64,000 nucleotides of DNA from Amycolatopsis sp. GM8 (lineage in GTDB: Bacteria; Actinomycetota; Actinomycetes; Mycobacteriales; Pseudonocardiaceae): positions 186,001 to 250,000 of the forward strand of contig NZ_JAJKFK010000010.1 in assembly GCF_021653975.1 (NCBI RefSeq), in the 5' to 3' direction. The position numbers and the translations under genes are program-made. The notes below the pieces were generated by a model, which did not search any database, was not told where the DNA came from, and saw only the letters and a program-made list of their open reading frames with translations. How positions within the stretch are numbered: the stretch's first letter is position 1; each line of letters opens with the position of its first letter. Below are positions 24,261 to 32,648 of the stretch, piece after piece.

Positions 24261-25457
24261 GTGGCCGGCTGGAGACCTGAAACGGGTGGTCCGCTCGACG
24301 GGCTGCGGGTCGCGGTGTGCGGATCGGGCCCGGCGGTCTGGCACGCCGGGCGGCTGCTCGCCGCGCTCGGTGCGGTCGTCGACCCCGGCGAGGACGGCGC
24401 GTGGCGCGAGGCCGACGGGGTCATCGACGCCGCCGGCACGCTGCCCGCGACCGCGGAGGTGCCCGCGGTGCGGACCGTGGACACCACGGCGCTGGAGGAC
24501 TGGGCGGCGTCGGGCGCGATGATGCTCACCGGCCGCCGGGGAGGTCCGCCCCTGCGGTGTCCGGGGCAGCCGGCGAGCGTGGCGTGGGGTGCGCTGCTCG
24601 CGACGGAACTGCTGGCGCGGCTCGGCGGCCGGGAGGCGGTGCTGCCGGGCCCGCGGGTGCTCTCCGAACGCGCGGCCATCGCGGGTTTCCGCCGGGACGC
24701 ACCGCGCTCCGCGGATGGCACCTACCAGGCCGGGCTGGTGCGGTGCGTCATGGGCGAACCCGGCCCGCCGTTCGTCCTCAATGGACTCGCCCGGCGCGCG
24801 GTGCCGGGCGATCATCCGTTGTGGACAGAGCGGAAGCGTTGGCGGCTACCGGAAATGCTGGTCGCCGACCTGTCCTCGGGCTGGGCGGGACCGCTCTGCG
24901 GGCACCTGCTGACCCGGCTCGGTGCCCGCGTGCTCAAGATCGAGGACCCCGCCCGGCCGGACGTCGCGCGCTCGGGCCCGCGCGAATTCTTCGATCTCCT
25001 GCACAGTGGTCAGGAGTCGGTCGCGCTCGATCCGGCGGGCGCCGCGCGGCTGGTCGAGGCCGCGGACGTGGTGATCGACGACGGCCTGCTCGAACCGCTG
25101 GAGGATGCCAAGGACAAGTGCTGGCTGCGTATCACTGGCGGTTCCGGCGACGAGGACGCGGCGGCCGCGGGGCTCGTCGCCTACGACGTGGCCGCCGGGG
25201 TGGCCGCACCGTGCGGGGATGCGATCGCCGCCCCGCTGACCGGGGTCAGCGCGGCGCTGGCCGCGACCGCGTGCCGGCTCGGCGGCGGGTGGTGGTTCGC
25301 GGAATTCACGCTGCGCGCCCAGGCGTCCGCCGTGCTCACTGGTTCCCTCGGGGACGGCCCGAACCCGGAGCCGGCCCCGCCGGTGGCGCGCCGCCCGGCC
25401 GGACGGGCGCGCGAGTTGGGCGCCGACACGGGGCGTGTGCTCGACGAACTGGGCTGA
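24261..25457 (+). CDS. composite CaiB/BaiF-type CoA-transferase, probably condensed double-domain form
   Basis: The protein has 398 residues. Two regions each resemble the N-terminal start of a family III CoA-transferase: LDGLRVAVCGSGPAVWHAGRLLAALGA (about 12-38) and EMLVADLSSGWAGPLCGHLLTRLGARVLKIED (about 197-228), followed by FDLLHSGQESVALD. The first lacks the usual CoA-binding residues and the second is followed by only about 170 residues, so neither copy is full length. A YDVAAG segment (about 311) may hold the catalytic Asp. A condensed tandem-domain architecture with an acyl-CoA substrate is likely, but activity is not assured. The GTG start is uncertain. Its stop codon lies in the first unit of the tandem array. 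Confidence 0.7.
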   Translation: MAGWRPETGGPLDGLRVAVCGSGPAVWHAGRLLAALGAVVDPGEDGAWREADGVIDAAGTLPATAEVPAVRTVDTTALEDWAASGAMMLTGRRGGPPLRCPGQPASVAWGALLATELLARLGGREAVLPGPRVLSERAAIAGFRRDAPRSADGTYQAGLVRCVMGEPGPPFVLNGLARRAVPGDHPLWTERKRWRLPEMLVADLSSGWAGPLCGHLLTRLGARVLKIEDPARPDVARSGPREFFDLLHSGQESVALDPAGAARLVEAADVVIDDGLLEPLEDAKDKCWLRITGGSGDEDAAAAGLVAYDVAAGVAAPCGDAIAAPLTGVSAALAATACRLGGGWWFAEFTLRAQASAVLTGSLGDGPNPEPAPPVARRPAGRARELGADTGRVLDELG

Positions 25458-25730
25458 ACCCGCTGCCGCAGCTGGACGAGCTGGGCTGAACCGGCTGCAA
25501 CAGCTCGGCGAGCCGAGTTGACCGCTGTCGCAGTTCGGCGACTTGGGTTGCACCCGCTGCCGCAGCTGGACGAGCTGGGCTGAACCGGCTGCAACAGCTC
25601 GACGAACTGAGTTGACCGCTGTCGCAGCTCGACGACGTGGGCTGACCCGCTGCCGCATCTCGGCGAACTGAGTTAACCGCTGTCGCAGTTCGGCGAACTG
25701 GGCTGACCGCTGCCACAGCTCAGCGAGCCG
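25438..25730. repeat. 30-32-bp tandem array (about 9.5 units) spanning the gap between two convergent genes
   Basis: Units start at about 25438, 25469, 25501, 25531, 25563, 25595, 25625, 25656, 25686 and 25716. Each has a dyad of the form CAGCTCGACGAGCTG (variants CAGTTCGGCGAACTG, CAGCTGGACGAGCTG) followed by GGCTGAACCGCTGCNG. The units at 25469 and 25563 are identical over 32 bases. The first unit contains the stop codon of the CoA-transferase gene (DELG-stop) and the last contains the stop of the convergent LysR gene. The array therefore joins two gene ends with no spare sequence. Confidence 0.9.
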
Positions 25731-26613
25731 CTCCGGCCAATCCGCCTTTCGCCCTGGTCACCTCGCGCAGCAATGCGGCGGCCGCGGCGCTCGCCGGGGA
25801 ACGGCGGACGCTCACCGTCTCCCACTGCGGCGGCCGTCCGTCGATGCCCAGGAACCGCACCTGGTCGGTCTTGACCGAGAACGACTGCGGCACCAGCGCC
25901 ACCCCCAGCCCGCACGCGACGAGGTCGAGCAGCGAGTGCACATCGGTGACCTCCAACGCGACCCGGCGGTGCACCCCCGCCGCGGCCAGCACCTCGTCGG
26001 CGAGATCACGCGTGCCCCACCCGGCGGAGAAGTCGACGAATCGCTCATCTCCCAGCAGGGACAAGGAAATCCGGTTCTCCGCGGCCAGCGGATGCCCGGG
26101 CGCGCAGGCGAGCACGAGCGGTTCCGCGGCCAGTGCCTCGGCGGTGAGCCCGTCGGGCACCCGGGCGGTGCCCGACACGAACGCGACATCGAGCTGTCCA
26201 TTTCGGACTTGCTCGACGAGGTCGCCGGAACGGCCGTGGCACAGCCGGAGTTCCAGTCCCGGATGCGCGCTCAGGAACGCGGCGAGCACCTTCGGCAGAT
26301 GCACGACGTGCAGGCACTGCAGCGAGCCGACCGCGAGATTGCCGCGCAGCAGGCCCTGTACGGCGGACACGGCCTCGCGCGCGGCGTCGGTCGCCGAGAG
26401 TGCCCGCCGCGCCTCGGCGAGGAACGCGTGTCCCGCGGTGGTCAGCTCGACCTGGCGGGTGTTGCGCAGGAACAGCGACGCGCCCAGTTCCCGCTCCAAT
26501 GCCCGGATCGAGGCGGACAGTCCGGATTGCGCGACCCGCATCCGCTGCGCGGCACGAGTGAAATGGCTCTCCTCCGCCACCGCGACGAAGTACTGGAGCT
26601 GCCGGAGTTCCAC
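25720..26613 (-). CDS. LysR-family transcriptional regulator
   Basis: The 297-residue protein has the classic LysR N-terminal HTH: MELRQLQYFVAVAEESHFTRAAQRMRVAQSGLSASIRALERELGASLFLRNTRQVELTTAG. A two-lobed periplasmic-binding-like effector domain follows (about 90-290, with GNLAVGSLQCLHVVHLPKVLAAF and VACGLGVALVPQSF). It is divergent from the aldo/keto reductase gene with a 107-base gap, so it probably controls that gene and itself. The start is a GTG at 26611-26613. Its 3' end is inside the tandem array. Confidence 0.93.
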   Translation of the reverse strand: MELRQLQYFVAVAEESHFTRAAQRMRVAQSGLSASIRALERELGASLFLRNTRQVELTTAGHAFLAEARRALSATDAAREAVSAVQGLLRGNLAVGSLQCLHVVHLPKVLAAFLSAHPGLELRLCHGRSGDLVEQVRNGQLDVAFVSGTARVPDGLTAEALAAEPLVLACAPGHPLAAENRISLSLLGDERFVDFSAGWGTRDLADEVLAAAGVHRRVALEVTDVHSLLDLVACGLGVALVPQSFSVKTDQVRFLGIDGRPPQWETVSVRRSPASAAAAALLREVTRAKGGLAGAAR

Positions 26614-26642
26614 GATTCATCACCCAGACTGCTCGAACTGAT

Positions 26643-26654
26643 CAGAATCTTCTG
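26643..26654. promoter_or_regulatory. inverted repeat CAGAATCTTCTG in the LysR/AKR divergent promoter
   Basis: Arms CAGAA and TTCTG flank a 2-base centre, located 30 bases upstream of the LysR start and 67 bases before the reductase start. The surrounding 60 bases are unusually AT-rich for this genome. It is a candidate LysR operator, but the usual T-N11-A pattern is not clear. Confidence 0.35.
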
Positions 26655-26720
26655 TTGGACAGCTTAATCGGGTTCGGGGAGGGTTGCTGGTGTAGTCCCG
26701 GATGACCAAAGGGGAACACC

Positions 26721-27581
26721 ATGCGTACTCGCCGTCTCGGCGATGTCGAGGTCAGCGCCATCGGGCTCGGTGGAATGCCGATGTCCATCGAGGGCAGGCC
26801 CGACGAGGAGCGTTCGGTCGCGACCATCCACGCCGCGCTCGACGCCGGCATCACGTTCATCGACACGGCCGACGCCTATCACTTGCGCGCGAACGACGTC
26901 GGGCACAACGAGACGTTGATCGCCCGGGCGCTCGCCAGTTACGGCGGCGACACGTCGCGCGTGCTCGTCGCGACGAAGGGCGGGCACCTGCGCCCCGGCG
27001 ACGGTTCGTGGACCGTCAACGGTTCGCCGGAGTATCTCAAGCAGGCGTGTGACGCGTCGCTCAAGCGGCTCGGCGTCGACGCGATCGGCCTCTACCAGTT
27101 CCACCGGCCCGACCCGCGGGTGCCTTACGCCGACTCGATCGGCGCGATCCGGGATCTGCTCGACGCCGGGAAGATCCGGTTCGCGGGCATCTCGAACGCG
27201 ACCGTGTCCCAGATCCGCGACGCGAACGGCATCCTCGCCGGCCGCCTGGCGAGCGTGCAGAACCAGTTCTCGCCCGCGTTCCGCTCCAGTGAGTCCGAAT
27301 TGGACTTCTGCGCCCAGCGCGAGATCACGTTCCTGCCGTGGAGCCCGCTCGGCGGCATCGCGAAGGCGGGTGCGCTGGGTTCCCGGTTCGCCGCGTTCGC
27401 CGAGGTCGGCCGTGAGCACGGGGTCAGCGCGCAGCAGGTGTGCCTCGCCTGGGAGCTGGCGAAGGCGCCGGTCGTCATCCCGATCCCGGGCGCCAGCCGC
27501 CCGGAGACGATCCGCGACTCCGCCGCGGCCGTCGAGCTGGCCCTCTCGCCCGAGGAGCTCGCCCGCCTCGACGCCGCCTGA
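26721..27581 (+). CDS. aldo/keto reductase
   Basis: The 286-residue AKR TIM barrel begins MRTRRLGDVEVSAIGLGGMPMS. The catalytic tetrad is visible: Asp and Tyr in FIDTADAYH, Lys in VLVATKGG, and His in YQFHRPDP. The NADPH-binding C-terminal part has PIPGASRPETIRDSAAA. It would reduce aldehydes or ketones. Its divergent LysR neighbour suggests induction by a substrate or stress; the natural substrate cannot be read from the sequence. Confidence 0.93.
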   Translation: MRTRRLGDVEVSAIGLGGMPMSIEGRPDEERSVATIHAALDAGITFIDTADAYHLRANDVGHNETLIARALASYGGDTSRVLVATKGGHLRPGDGSWTVNGSPEYLKQACDASLKRLGVDAIGLYQFHRPDPRVPYADSIGAIRDLLDAGKIRFAGISNATVSQIRDANGILAGRLASVQNQFSPAFRSSESELDFCAQREITFLPWSPLGGIAKAGALGSRFAAFAEVGREHGVSAQQVCLAWELAKAPVVIPIPGASRPETIRDSAAAVELALSPEELARLDAA

Positions 27582-27602
27582 CTGTCCTGAGTGGACTCGG
27601 GC

Positions 27603-28490
27603 TCAGTCGAGGGCGGGCGGTGGGAAGGCGTAGAAGCGCACCGCCACCTCCCGCACGCCTGGTGCGGGGTGGCGGCGCAGCTGGCAGTACTGGGCGAGCA
27701 GCTCCCGGTACTCGGCCTCGAACGCGCGCAGGTCCGCCTCGGTGAGCCGGGCGGCGGCGCGAGATGCCTTGCCCCACGGGCCGAACTCGCCACGGTGCTC
27801 GGCAGCCCAGGCCAGGAGCTTCAGCTCGCGCTCGTACTTCGCATCGAGGTACTGGGCCATCCGTGTGCGATGGGGCTCGGCGATCTCCTCCAGCCTGGGC
27901 TCCAGCACGCTCTGCGGGAGCGCGCTCCAGCGGCCGTCCCGGCCTTCCCTGGCGTAGCCGTCCGCGGCGAGCACTCGCAGGGTGGTCGCGATTTCGCTTG
28001 CCGGGAGCCCGGTTTCCCCGGCCAAGTTGTCCACTGTGGATGGAAGAGCGGCAAGGATTCGCCGCGCCGACGGGTCGTGGTAAATCTCGATGTCGCGGAC
28101 CGTCAGCGGCCGGTCCGGGAGCCGGTCGGCGAGGAGCCGCCGCGCCGCGAGGAGCAGCAGCACGGCGGTCGGCACCTCGGCGCCCGCCGCGAGCGCGACG
28201 CTGGTCCAGCGGTCGGATGATGTCCAGTCCAGTACGACGTCGAACCACGCGTCGCAGCACAGCAGCGCCGCTGTCGCCGCCAGCAACGGAACCGCCGCCC
28301 GGCGTCGCCGCAGCCCGAGCCAGGCCGCGCCGGCGAAACAGCACAGCAGCGCGATGTCGAACCCCACCCACGCGGTGCGCCACCGTCCGGTGTCGTACCG
28401 GTCGGGGAGCGTATGGGCGAGATAGACGATCCACGGCGCGAGGCACACCGCCGCCGCGCCGAGGAACACCAGCAGCATCCGTCGGGTCAC
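27603..28490 (-). CDS. membrane protein fused to a winged-helix (ArsR/DUF-type) domain
   Basis: The protein has about 295 residues. Four TM helices occupy the N-terminal half (about 5-30, 45-60, 67-85 and 102-122 from this start). A soluble half follows, with IEIYHDPSARRILAAL...VDNLAGETGLPASEIATTLRVLAADGYAREGRDGRW, which reads as a winged helix of ArsR/GntR-like type with a DNA-binding helix and a wing. The remainder is a charged helical region. This is the layout of a membrane-anchored one-component regulator. The start is uncertain (GTG 28490, GTG 28499 or ATG 28526); none has a good ribosome site. It converges on the aldo/keto reductase gene with a 21-base gap. Confidence 0.65.
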   Translation of the reverse strand: MTRRMLLVFLGAAAVCLAPWIVYLAHTLPDRYDTGRWRTAWVGFDIALLCCFAGAAWLGLRRRRAAVPLLAATAALLCCDAWFDVVLDWTSSDRWTSVALAAGAEVPTAVLLLLAARRLLADRLPDRPLTVRDIEIYHDPSARRILAALPSTVDNLAGETGLPASEIATTLRVLAADGYAREGRDGRWSALPQSVLEPRLEEIAEPHRTRMAQYLDAKYERELKLLAWAAEHRGEFGPWGKASRAAARLTEADLRAFEAEYRELLAQYCQLRRHPAPGVREVAVRFYAFPPPALD

Positions 28491-28564
28491 GAACTCGACG
28501 CTAGAGACCGCGACGCGCGGCGGCATCCGGGATTTTCCCTACCCCGGCCGGCCGTTGCCGGGTT

Positions 28565-30112
28565 TCAGCCGTCCGAGCGGCGGCGCCGCAACGTGAACTT
28601 CTCGAACACCGACAATTCCCCCGACGGCTTGTTCACGTTGTAGTACGTCACGTACATCGACGTCACGTCACCGGGGTGCCGGCCAGGGTCGACGGTGAAC
28701 GCGGCGAAGCCGTAAGGGTGCTCCTCGTCGCGCACGGCGCTCCAGACGGCCTGTTCGCGGACGTAGGTGGACACCCGCTTGCCGGTGCCCGGGTCCGCCG
28801 TCGCCGATACCGCTGTGATGACCTTTCCGGTGCCATCCTTGAAGAAGCTCTGGTTCGTCGTGCCGGAAACCCCGCCCCCGCCGAGCACCATGTGCACCGT
28901 GCCGTGCGTGGAGTCGATGACATCCGTCCGCGACGAGACCGGGTTCGGCGTCAGCGTCTCGCTGCCGGACACCACCCCGCGCACCGCGAGTGAACGCTCG
29001 TAGTCGTGTTCGTGCCCGCACAGCACGAGATCCACGCTGTACCGGTCGAACAGCGGCCCGTACTTCTCGCGCAGCCCCAGGTCCGCGCCGTTCGCGTCCG
29101 AACTCGACACCATCACCTGGTGCATCGCGACGACGACCCAGTCGATGTCCCGCGACGACCGCGCCGCGCGCAGTTCCCGCTCCAGCCACGCCAGCTGGCG
29201 GCCGCCCGAGTAACCGTTGATGTAGACGTCCCCGCCGTCCTGCAGGCAGTTGTCGTCGTTCTGCAGCACGATCACCCGCACCGAACCGGCGGTGAACGAG
29301 TACCACAGGCCGGCCAGCTCGGGGTCGGTTTCGGTGGAGGGCAAGGCGAAGTACGCCTGGTACGCGGACAGCCCGATCGGCCCGTTGGAGCGCTCGATCT
29401 CGTGGTTGCCGGCGGCCGGCATCCACGGCCGGAACCGCGCCGAACGCGTGTTGTTGGTGAAGAAGTTGTTCCACGTGCGGACCCGGTCGACGTCCAGGTT
29501 CGCGTAGCACAGGTCGCCGTTGAGCAGGTGGAACAGCGGCGCGACCGTTTCGATCCCGGTGACGATGTCCTTCGTGGCGGGCGTGGAGTTCGCGTCGAGC
29601 CCGACGGTGCCGTTGGCCGCCCAGGTGACCTGCGGGGCGGACTGGTCGCCGAAGCTGGTGAACGTCAGCGGCGCGCGGCCGGCGGGCGCGGTGCGGAAGG
29701 TGCCCGCGTCGGGTGTCGCCCCGTCGTGCTGCACCGCGTAGATGTAGTCGGTGCCCGGGCGAAGCCGGTCCAGTTCCGCGTGGTGGATCCACACCGTGCG
29801 GCCGGACTTTCCGTCCACATAGGTCCGGGTGTCGGCCTGAACCGTTGAGCCGAAACCACCTTCGAGGGTGCCGTACACGACGCGCGGGCGGCGGACCGAG
29901 CTCTCGGTGATCCACGAGGTGACCATCTGGCGCGACGGGTCGCTGCCGAACGTCAGGTGCAGGCCCTGCACCGGGGTCGCCCCGGAACCGGTCGTCGGCG
30001 CCACCCCCGCGGCGCTCGCGACGTTCAACCCGAGCAGCGGCCCGGCCGCGGCTCCGGTCCCGGCGGCGCCGAGCAGTCCGAGTGCGTTGCGGCGGCTGAC
30101 AGTGTGCGACAT
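28565..30112 (-). CDS. Tat-exported purple acid phosphatase-like metallophosphoesterase
   Basis: The 515-residue protein starts with a twin-arginine signal (SRRNALGLLGAAGTGAA). A purple-acid-phosphatase N-terminal fibronectin-like domain follows (about 48-145: LHLTFGSDPSRQMVTSWIT). The calcineurin-like phosphoesterase core has FTSFGDQSAP, LLNGDLCYAN (metal Asp/Asn), PAAGNHEIE (GNHE), VVVAMHQVM and LCGHEHDYERS (GHxH). All five metal-binding blocks are present. It should hydrolyse phosphate esters outside the cell, useful for phosphate scavenging. GGAGG lies upstream of the ATG. No PHO box was recognised in the 120 bases upstream. Confidence 0.92.
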   Translation of the reverse strand: MSHTVSRRNALGLLGAAGTGAAAGPLLGLNVASAAGVAPTTGSGATPVQGLHLTFGSDPSRQMVTSWITESSVRRPRVVYGTLEGGFGSTVQADTRTYVDGKSGRTVWIHHAELDRLRPGTDYIYAVQHDGATPDAGTFRTAPAGRAPLTFTSFGDQSAPQVTWAANGTVGLDANSTPATKDIVTGIETVAPLFHLLNGDLCYANLDVDRVRTWNNFFTNNTRSARFRPWMPAAGNHEIERSNGPIGLSAYQAYFALPSTETDPELAGLWYSFTAGSVRVIVLQNDDNCLQDGGDVYINGYSGGRQLAWLERELRAARSSRDIDWVVVAMHQVMVSSSDANGADLGLREKYGPLFDRYSVDLVLCGHEHDYERSLAVRGVVSGSETLTPNPVSSRTDVIDSTHGTVHMVLGGGGVSGTTNQSFFKDGTGKVITAVSATADPGTGKRVSTYVREQAVWSAVRDEEHPYGFAAFTVDPGRHPGDVTSMYVTYYNVNKPSGELSVFEKFTLRRRRSDG

Positions 30113-30235
30113 TAGGGCCTCCTCGGGGTCGAAGAGAACCTAAATCCGATCAGCGACGCGACGGTGAACGGGCTCTTTCGCGTGTATGAAGCATTTTTGT
30201 TGCTGCATAAGGGAAAAATGGGACAATTGGGCTAA

Positions 30236-31660
30236 TTAATGATTGAGCCGCCCCGCGATGGCGTCCTCAAGGAGGCTGCTCACCGTCTCCCGGGCGCACG
30301 TTCGGTTGGCGCCGATGCCGCCGGAGGGGCCGCGCTTGATCCAGCCGACGACGTACGTCCCGGGGCGCACGCGCCCGCCGGTGTGGGGGATCGTGCCGCT
30401 GTCCTCGTCGAAAGGCAGGCCCGGCAAGGGAGTTCCGCGCTGGCCGACGGCCGACACGACCTGGCCCGCCGTGATCTCGTCGCCACTGGCCGTGCGCACG
30501 CCGCGAACCTGGGTGTCGCCGAGGATTGCGGCCGGGGCGGAGTGGAAGCGCAGCACGATGCGCCGGCGGCCGTCCGGCGGCGGCGCCGACCAGCCGACCG
30601 GCTCGGTGGGCACACCCCGCAGCAGACCGGCTTTGCCGGTGCCCTCCGCGATGGCGGCCAGAACCTCCGCATCATGGGCGTCGACGACCAGGTCCCGCTC
30701 GCGCAGCGCCAGCAACTCCGGGCCCGTGTACGCCGCGGTTTCCGGCCCGCGCCGGGCGAGCAGCACGACCTCCCGCACCTTGCTCGATTCCAGTCGTGCC
30801 AACGCTTCCGGCGCGATCGACGTGCCGCGCAGCGTGGCCGGGTCGGCGGTGAGGATCCGGGCGACGTCCAACGCGACGTTGCCGGTGCCGACCACGACGA
30901 CCCGCTCGGCCGACAGGTCGATCGTGTCCGCCGCGACGTCCGGATGCCCGTTGTACCAGGCGACGAGCGCGGTCGCGGCGACGCTGCCGGGCAGTTCCTC
31001 ACCGGGAATGCCGAGCGGCCGCGCCGATGACGCCCCGACGGCGTAGATCACCGCGTCGTGCCGCGCGGCCAGCTGCTCGACGGTGAAGTCACTGCCGACC
31101 TCCACGCCCAGCCGCATCCGGAGCCGCGGATGGCTGTGGAACCGCGCGAACGTCTCGCCGATCTTCTTGGTGGACGCGTGATCCGGCGCGACCCCGTACC
31201 GCACGAGGCCGCCCGCGACCGGCAGCCGGTCGATCAGCGTGACGCGGGAATTGGTGTGCAGCAACAGATCCTCGACGGCGTACATCCCGGCCGGCCCGGT
31301 TCCGACCACCGCGACGTCGAGCGGCGCGAAGTCGCTCGGGATGGTCCGGGTGAACACCGGCGGGCCCCACGGGTGAAAGTTCGGCGACGGGTCGGGCGCG
31401 GGCTCCCGCCCGGCGTAGTAGCTCGCGTTGATCTCCGAATAGCCCGCGAGGGAAGCGGTCAAGGCGTCCACCGGGAAGATCGCGTCGACCGGGCAGGCAT
31501 CGGCGCAGGCGCCACAGTCGATGCAGGCCCGCGGGTCGACGTAGAGCATGTCGGTGCTGCCGAAGTCCGGCTCGCCGGGCGCCGGATGGATGCAGTTGAC
31601 CGGGCACACCGAGACGCACGACGCGTCGGCGCAACAGGTCTGGGTGATCGCGTAAGCCAT
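30236..31660 (-). CDS. ferredoxin / NADPH-ferredoxin reductase fusion (FprB-like)
   Basis: The 474-residue two-domain protein has an N-terminal 7Fe/8Fe ferredoxin (about 1-65) with CCADASCVSVCPVNCIHP and CIDCGACADACPVDAI. An adrenodoxin-reductase-type FAD/NADPH domain follows (FAD GxGxxG in VAVVGTGPAGMYAVEDLLL; NADPH site in VVVVGTGNVALDVARIL; C-terminal GWIKRGPSGGIGANR). It resembles mycobacterial FprB, slightly shorter. It begins 4 bases after the AurF-like gene stop, so it probably delivers electrons from NADPH to that di-iron oxygenase. Fused ferredoxin and reductase would give a complete electron supply in one polypeptide. Confidence 0.93.
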   Translation of the reverse strand: MAYAITQTCCADASCVSVCPVNCIHPAPGEPDFGSTDMLYVDPRACIDCGACADACPVDAIFPVDALTASLAGYSEINASYYAGREPAPDPSPNFHPWGPPVFTRTIPSDFAPLDVAVVGTGPAGMYAVEDLLLHTNSRVTLIDRLPVAGGLVRYGVAPDHASTKKIGETFARFHSHPRLRMRLGVEVGSDFTVEQLAARHDAVIYAVGASSARPLGIPGEELPGSVAATALVAWYNGHPDVAADTIDLSAERVVVVGTGNVALDVARILTADPATLRGTSIAPEALARLESSKVREVVLLARRGPETAAYTGPELLALRERDLVVDAHDAEVLAAIAEGTGKAGLLRGVPTEPVGWSAPPPDGRRRIVLRFHSAPAAILGDTQVRGVRTASGDEITAGQVVSAVGQRGTPLPGLPFDEDSGTIPHTGGRVRPGTYVVGWIKRGPSGGIGANRTCARETVSSLLEDAIAGRLNH

Positions 31661-31664
31661 GGCG

Positions 31665-32567
31665 TTACAGGAGATTCGCGCGCTGATAGACCCACGCCGA
31701 CGCCTTCGTGAGCAGGCCGGCGGAGCCGAGGAACTCCATCAGGCCGGCGCAGCTCGAGCGCAGCATCGACTTGTGGTGCTCGTTCGCCCGGGCCTCGCGG
31801 ACGGCGCGGCGCGGGTCGAGACCGGCATTGGCATAGACCTTTTCGCTCACCATGCTGGTCACGATGCAGTACGAGGCGATCGCCACGACGAGGCTGTTGA
31901 TCTGCCTGCGCAGCCAGCCTGCGCCGCGCAGCCGCGCCCGGGTCTCCTCCCGGGCGAACTTCATGTGCCGGGACTCCTCGACCACGTGGATGTTGTTGAT
32001 GGTGCGGACGAACGGCGCCACCCGCTCGTCGCGCATCCAGTCCCGCTGCATGACGTCGAGGACCTCTTCGGCGACCAGGATCGCGGCATACGCGGCCTCG
32101 CCGGAGGCGAAACTCTTGTGCGCGCGCCCGAGTTCGACCACCAGGCGGCGCGGGCGGTATGCGGGCGCGCCCAGCTTGGCGGCGCCACGGGCGAACATGA
32201 TCGAGTGCCGGCACTCGTCGGCGATCTCGGTCAGCGCCCACTGGAACGCGGGATCGGTCGGGTCCTTCGCGTAGAAGTCCCGGAGCATCAGCTGCTGCAG
32301 GATCATCTCGAACCAGATCCCGGTGCTCGCGACGGACGCCGCTTCCTGCCGGGTGAGCTCGCGCCGCTGCGCGGGGGTCAGCTCCGCCCAGTACGGGGTG
32401 CCGTAGAGGGTGCTCCACTCCGGGCTCGCCCCGTGGTGGGTCTCGTCGAGCGGGGTCTGCCAGTCGACCTCGCGGACGGGGTCGTAGGACAAGGTCTCCG
32501 ACGAGTCCAGCAGCCGGCGTGCGACTGACTGGCGGCCGGGCTCGTGGCGTGTCTCGGCGCTGGTCAT
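31665..32567 (-). CDS. AurF-like di-iron oxygenase
   Basis: The 300-residue helical ferritin-fold protein has AurF-type iron ligands: Glu in GIWFEMILQQ, E and H in EIADECRHSIMF, Glu in AEEVLDVMQRD, and H/E/E/H in NNIHVVEESRHMKFAREE. This seven-ligand pattern is that of arylamine N-oxygenase AurF and relatives. AurF-like proteins oxidise amines or fatty substrates; the substrate here is unknown. The next gene, 4 bases downstream, encodes a ferredoxin/ferredoxin-reductase fusion, a plausible reductant. Operator-like GTTACC repeats lie just upstream, together with an XRE regulator gene on the same strand. Confidence 0.88.
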   Translation of the reverse strand: MTSAETRHEPGRQSVARRLLDSSETLSYDPVREVDWQTPLDETHHGASPEWSTLYGTPYWAELTPAQRRELTRQEAASVASTGIWFEMILQQLMLRDFYAKDPTDPAFQWALTEIADECRHSIMFARGAAKLGAPAYRPRRLVVELGRAHKSFASGEAAYAAILVAEEVLDVMQRDWMRDERVAPFVRTINNIHVVEESRHMKFAREETRARLRGAGWLRRQINSLVVAIASYCIVTSMVSEKVYANAGLDPRRAVREARANEHHKSMLRSSCAGLMEFLGSAGLLTKASAWVYQRANLL

Positions 32568-32592
32568 GCGGCTCTCCCTGCCGACGGTTCCT

Positions 32593-32623
32593 GTTACCCT
32601 GATTTACAGTTACCAAAGGTAAC
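32593..32623. promoter_or_regulatory. operator: direct and inverted GTTACC repeats before the AurF-like gene
   Basis: GTTACC at 32593-32598 is followed 10 bases later by a perfect inverted repeat GTTACC-AAA-GGTAAC (32609-32623). The block lies 25-55 bases upstream of the AurF-like start and in AT-rich sequence, so it probably overlaps the promoter. The shape suits a TetR-type or XRE dimer. Regulators encoded within 1.1 kb are the XRE (32649) and TetR (33032) genes. Confidence 0.6.
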
Positions 32624-32648
32624 ATGAAGTCGGCGGGTCGCCAACAGG

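Noticed and set aside
25438..25730. CRISPR-like array
   Set aside because: Units are contiguous and degenerate with no unique spacers, and no cas genes are in the window.
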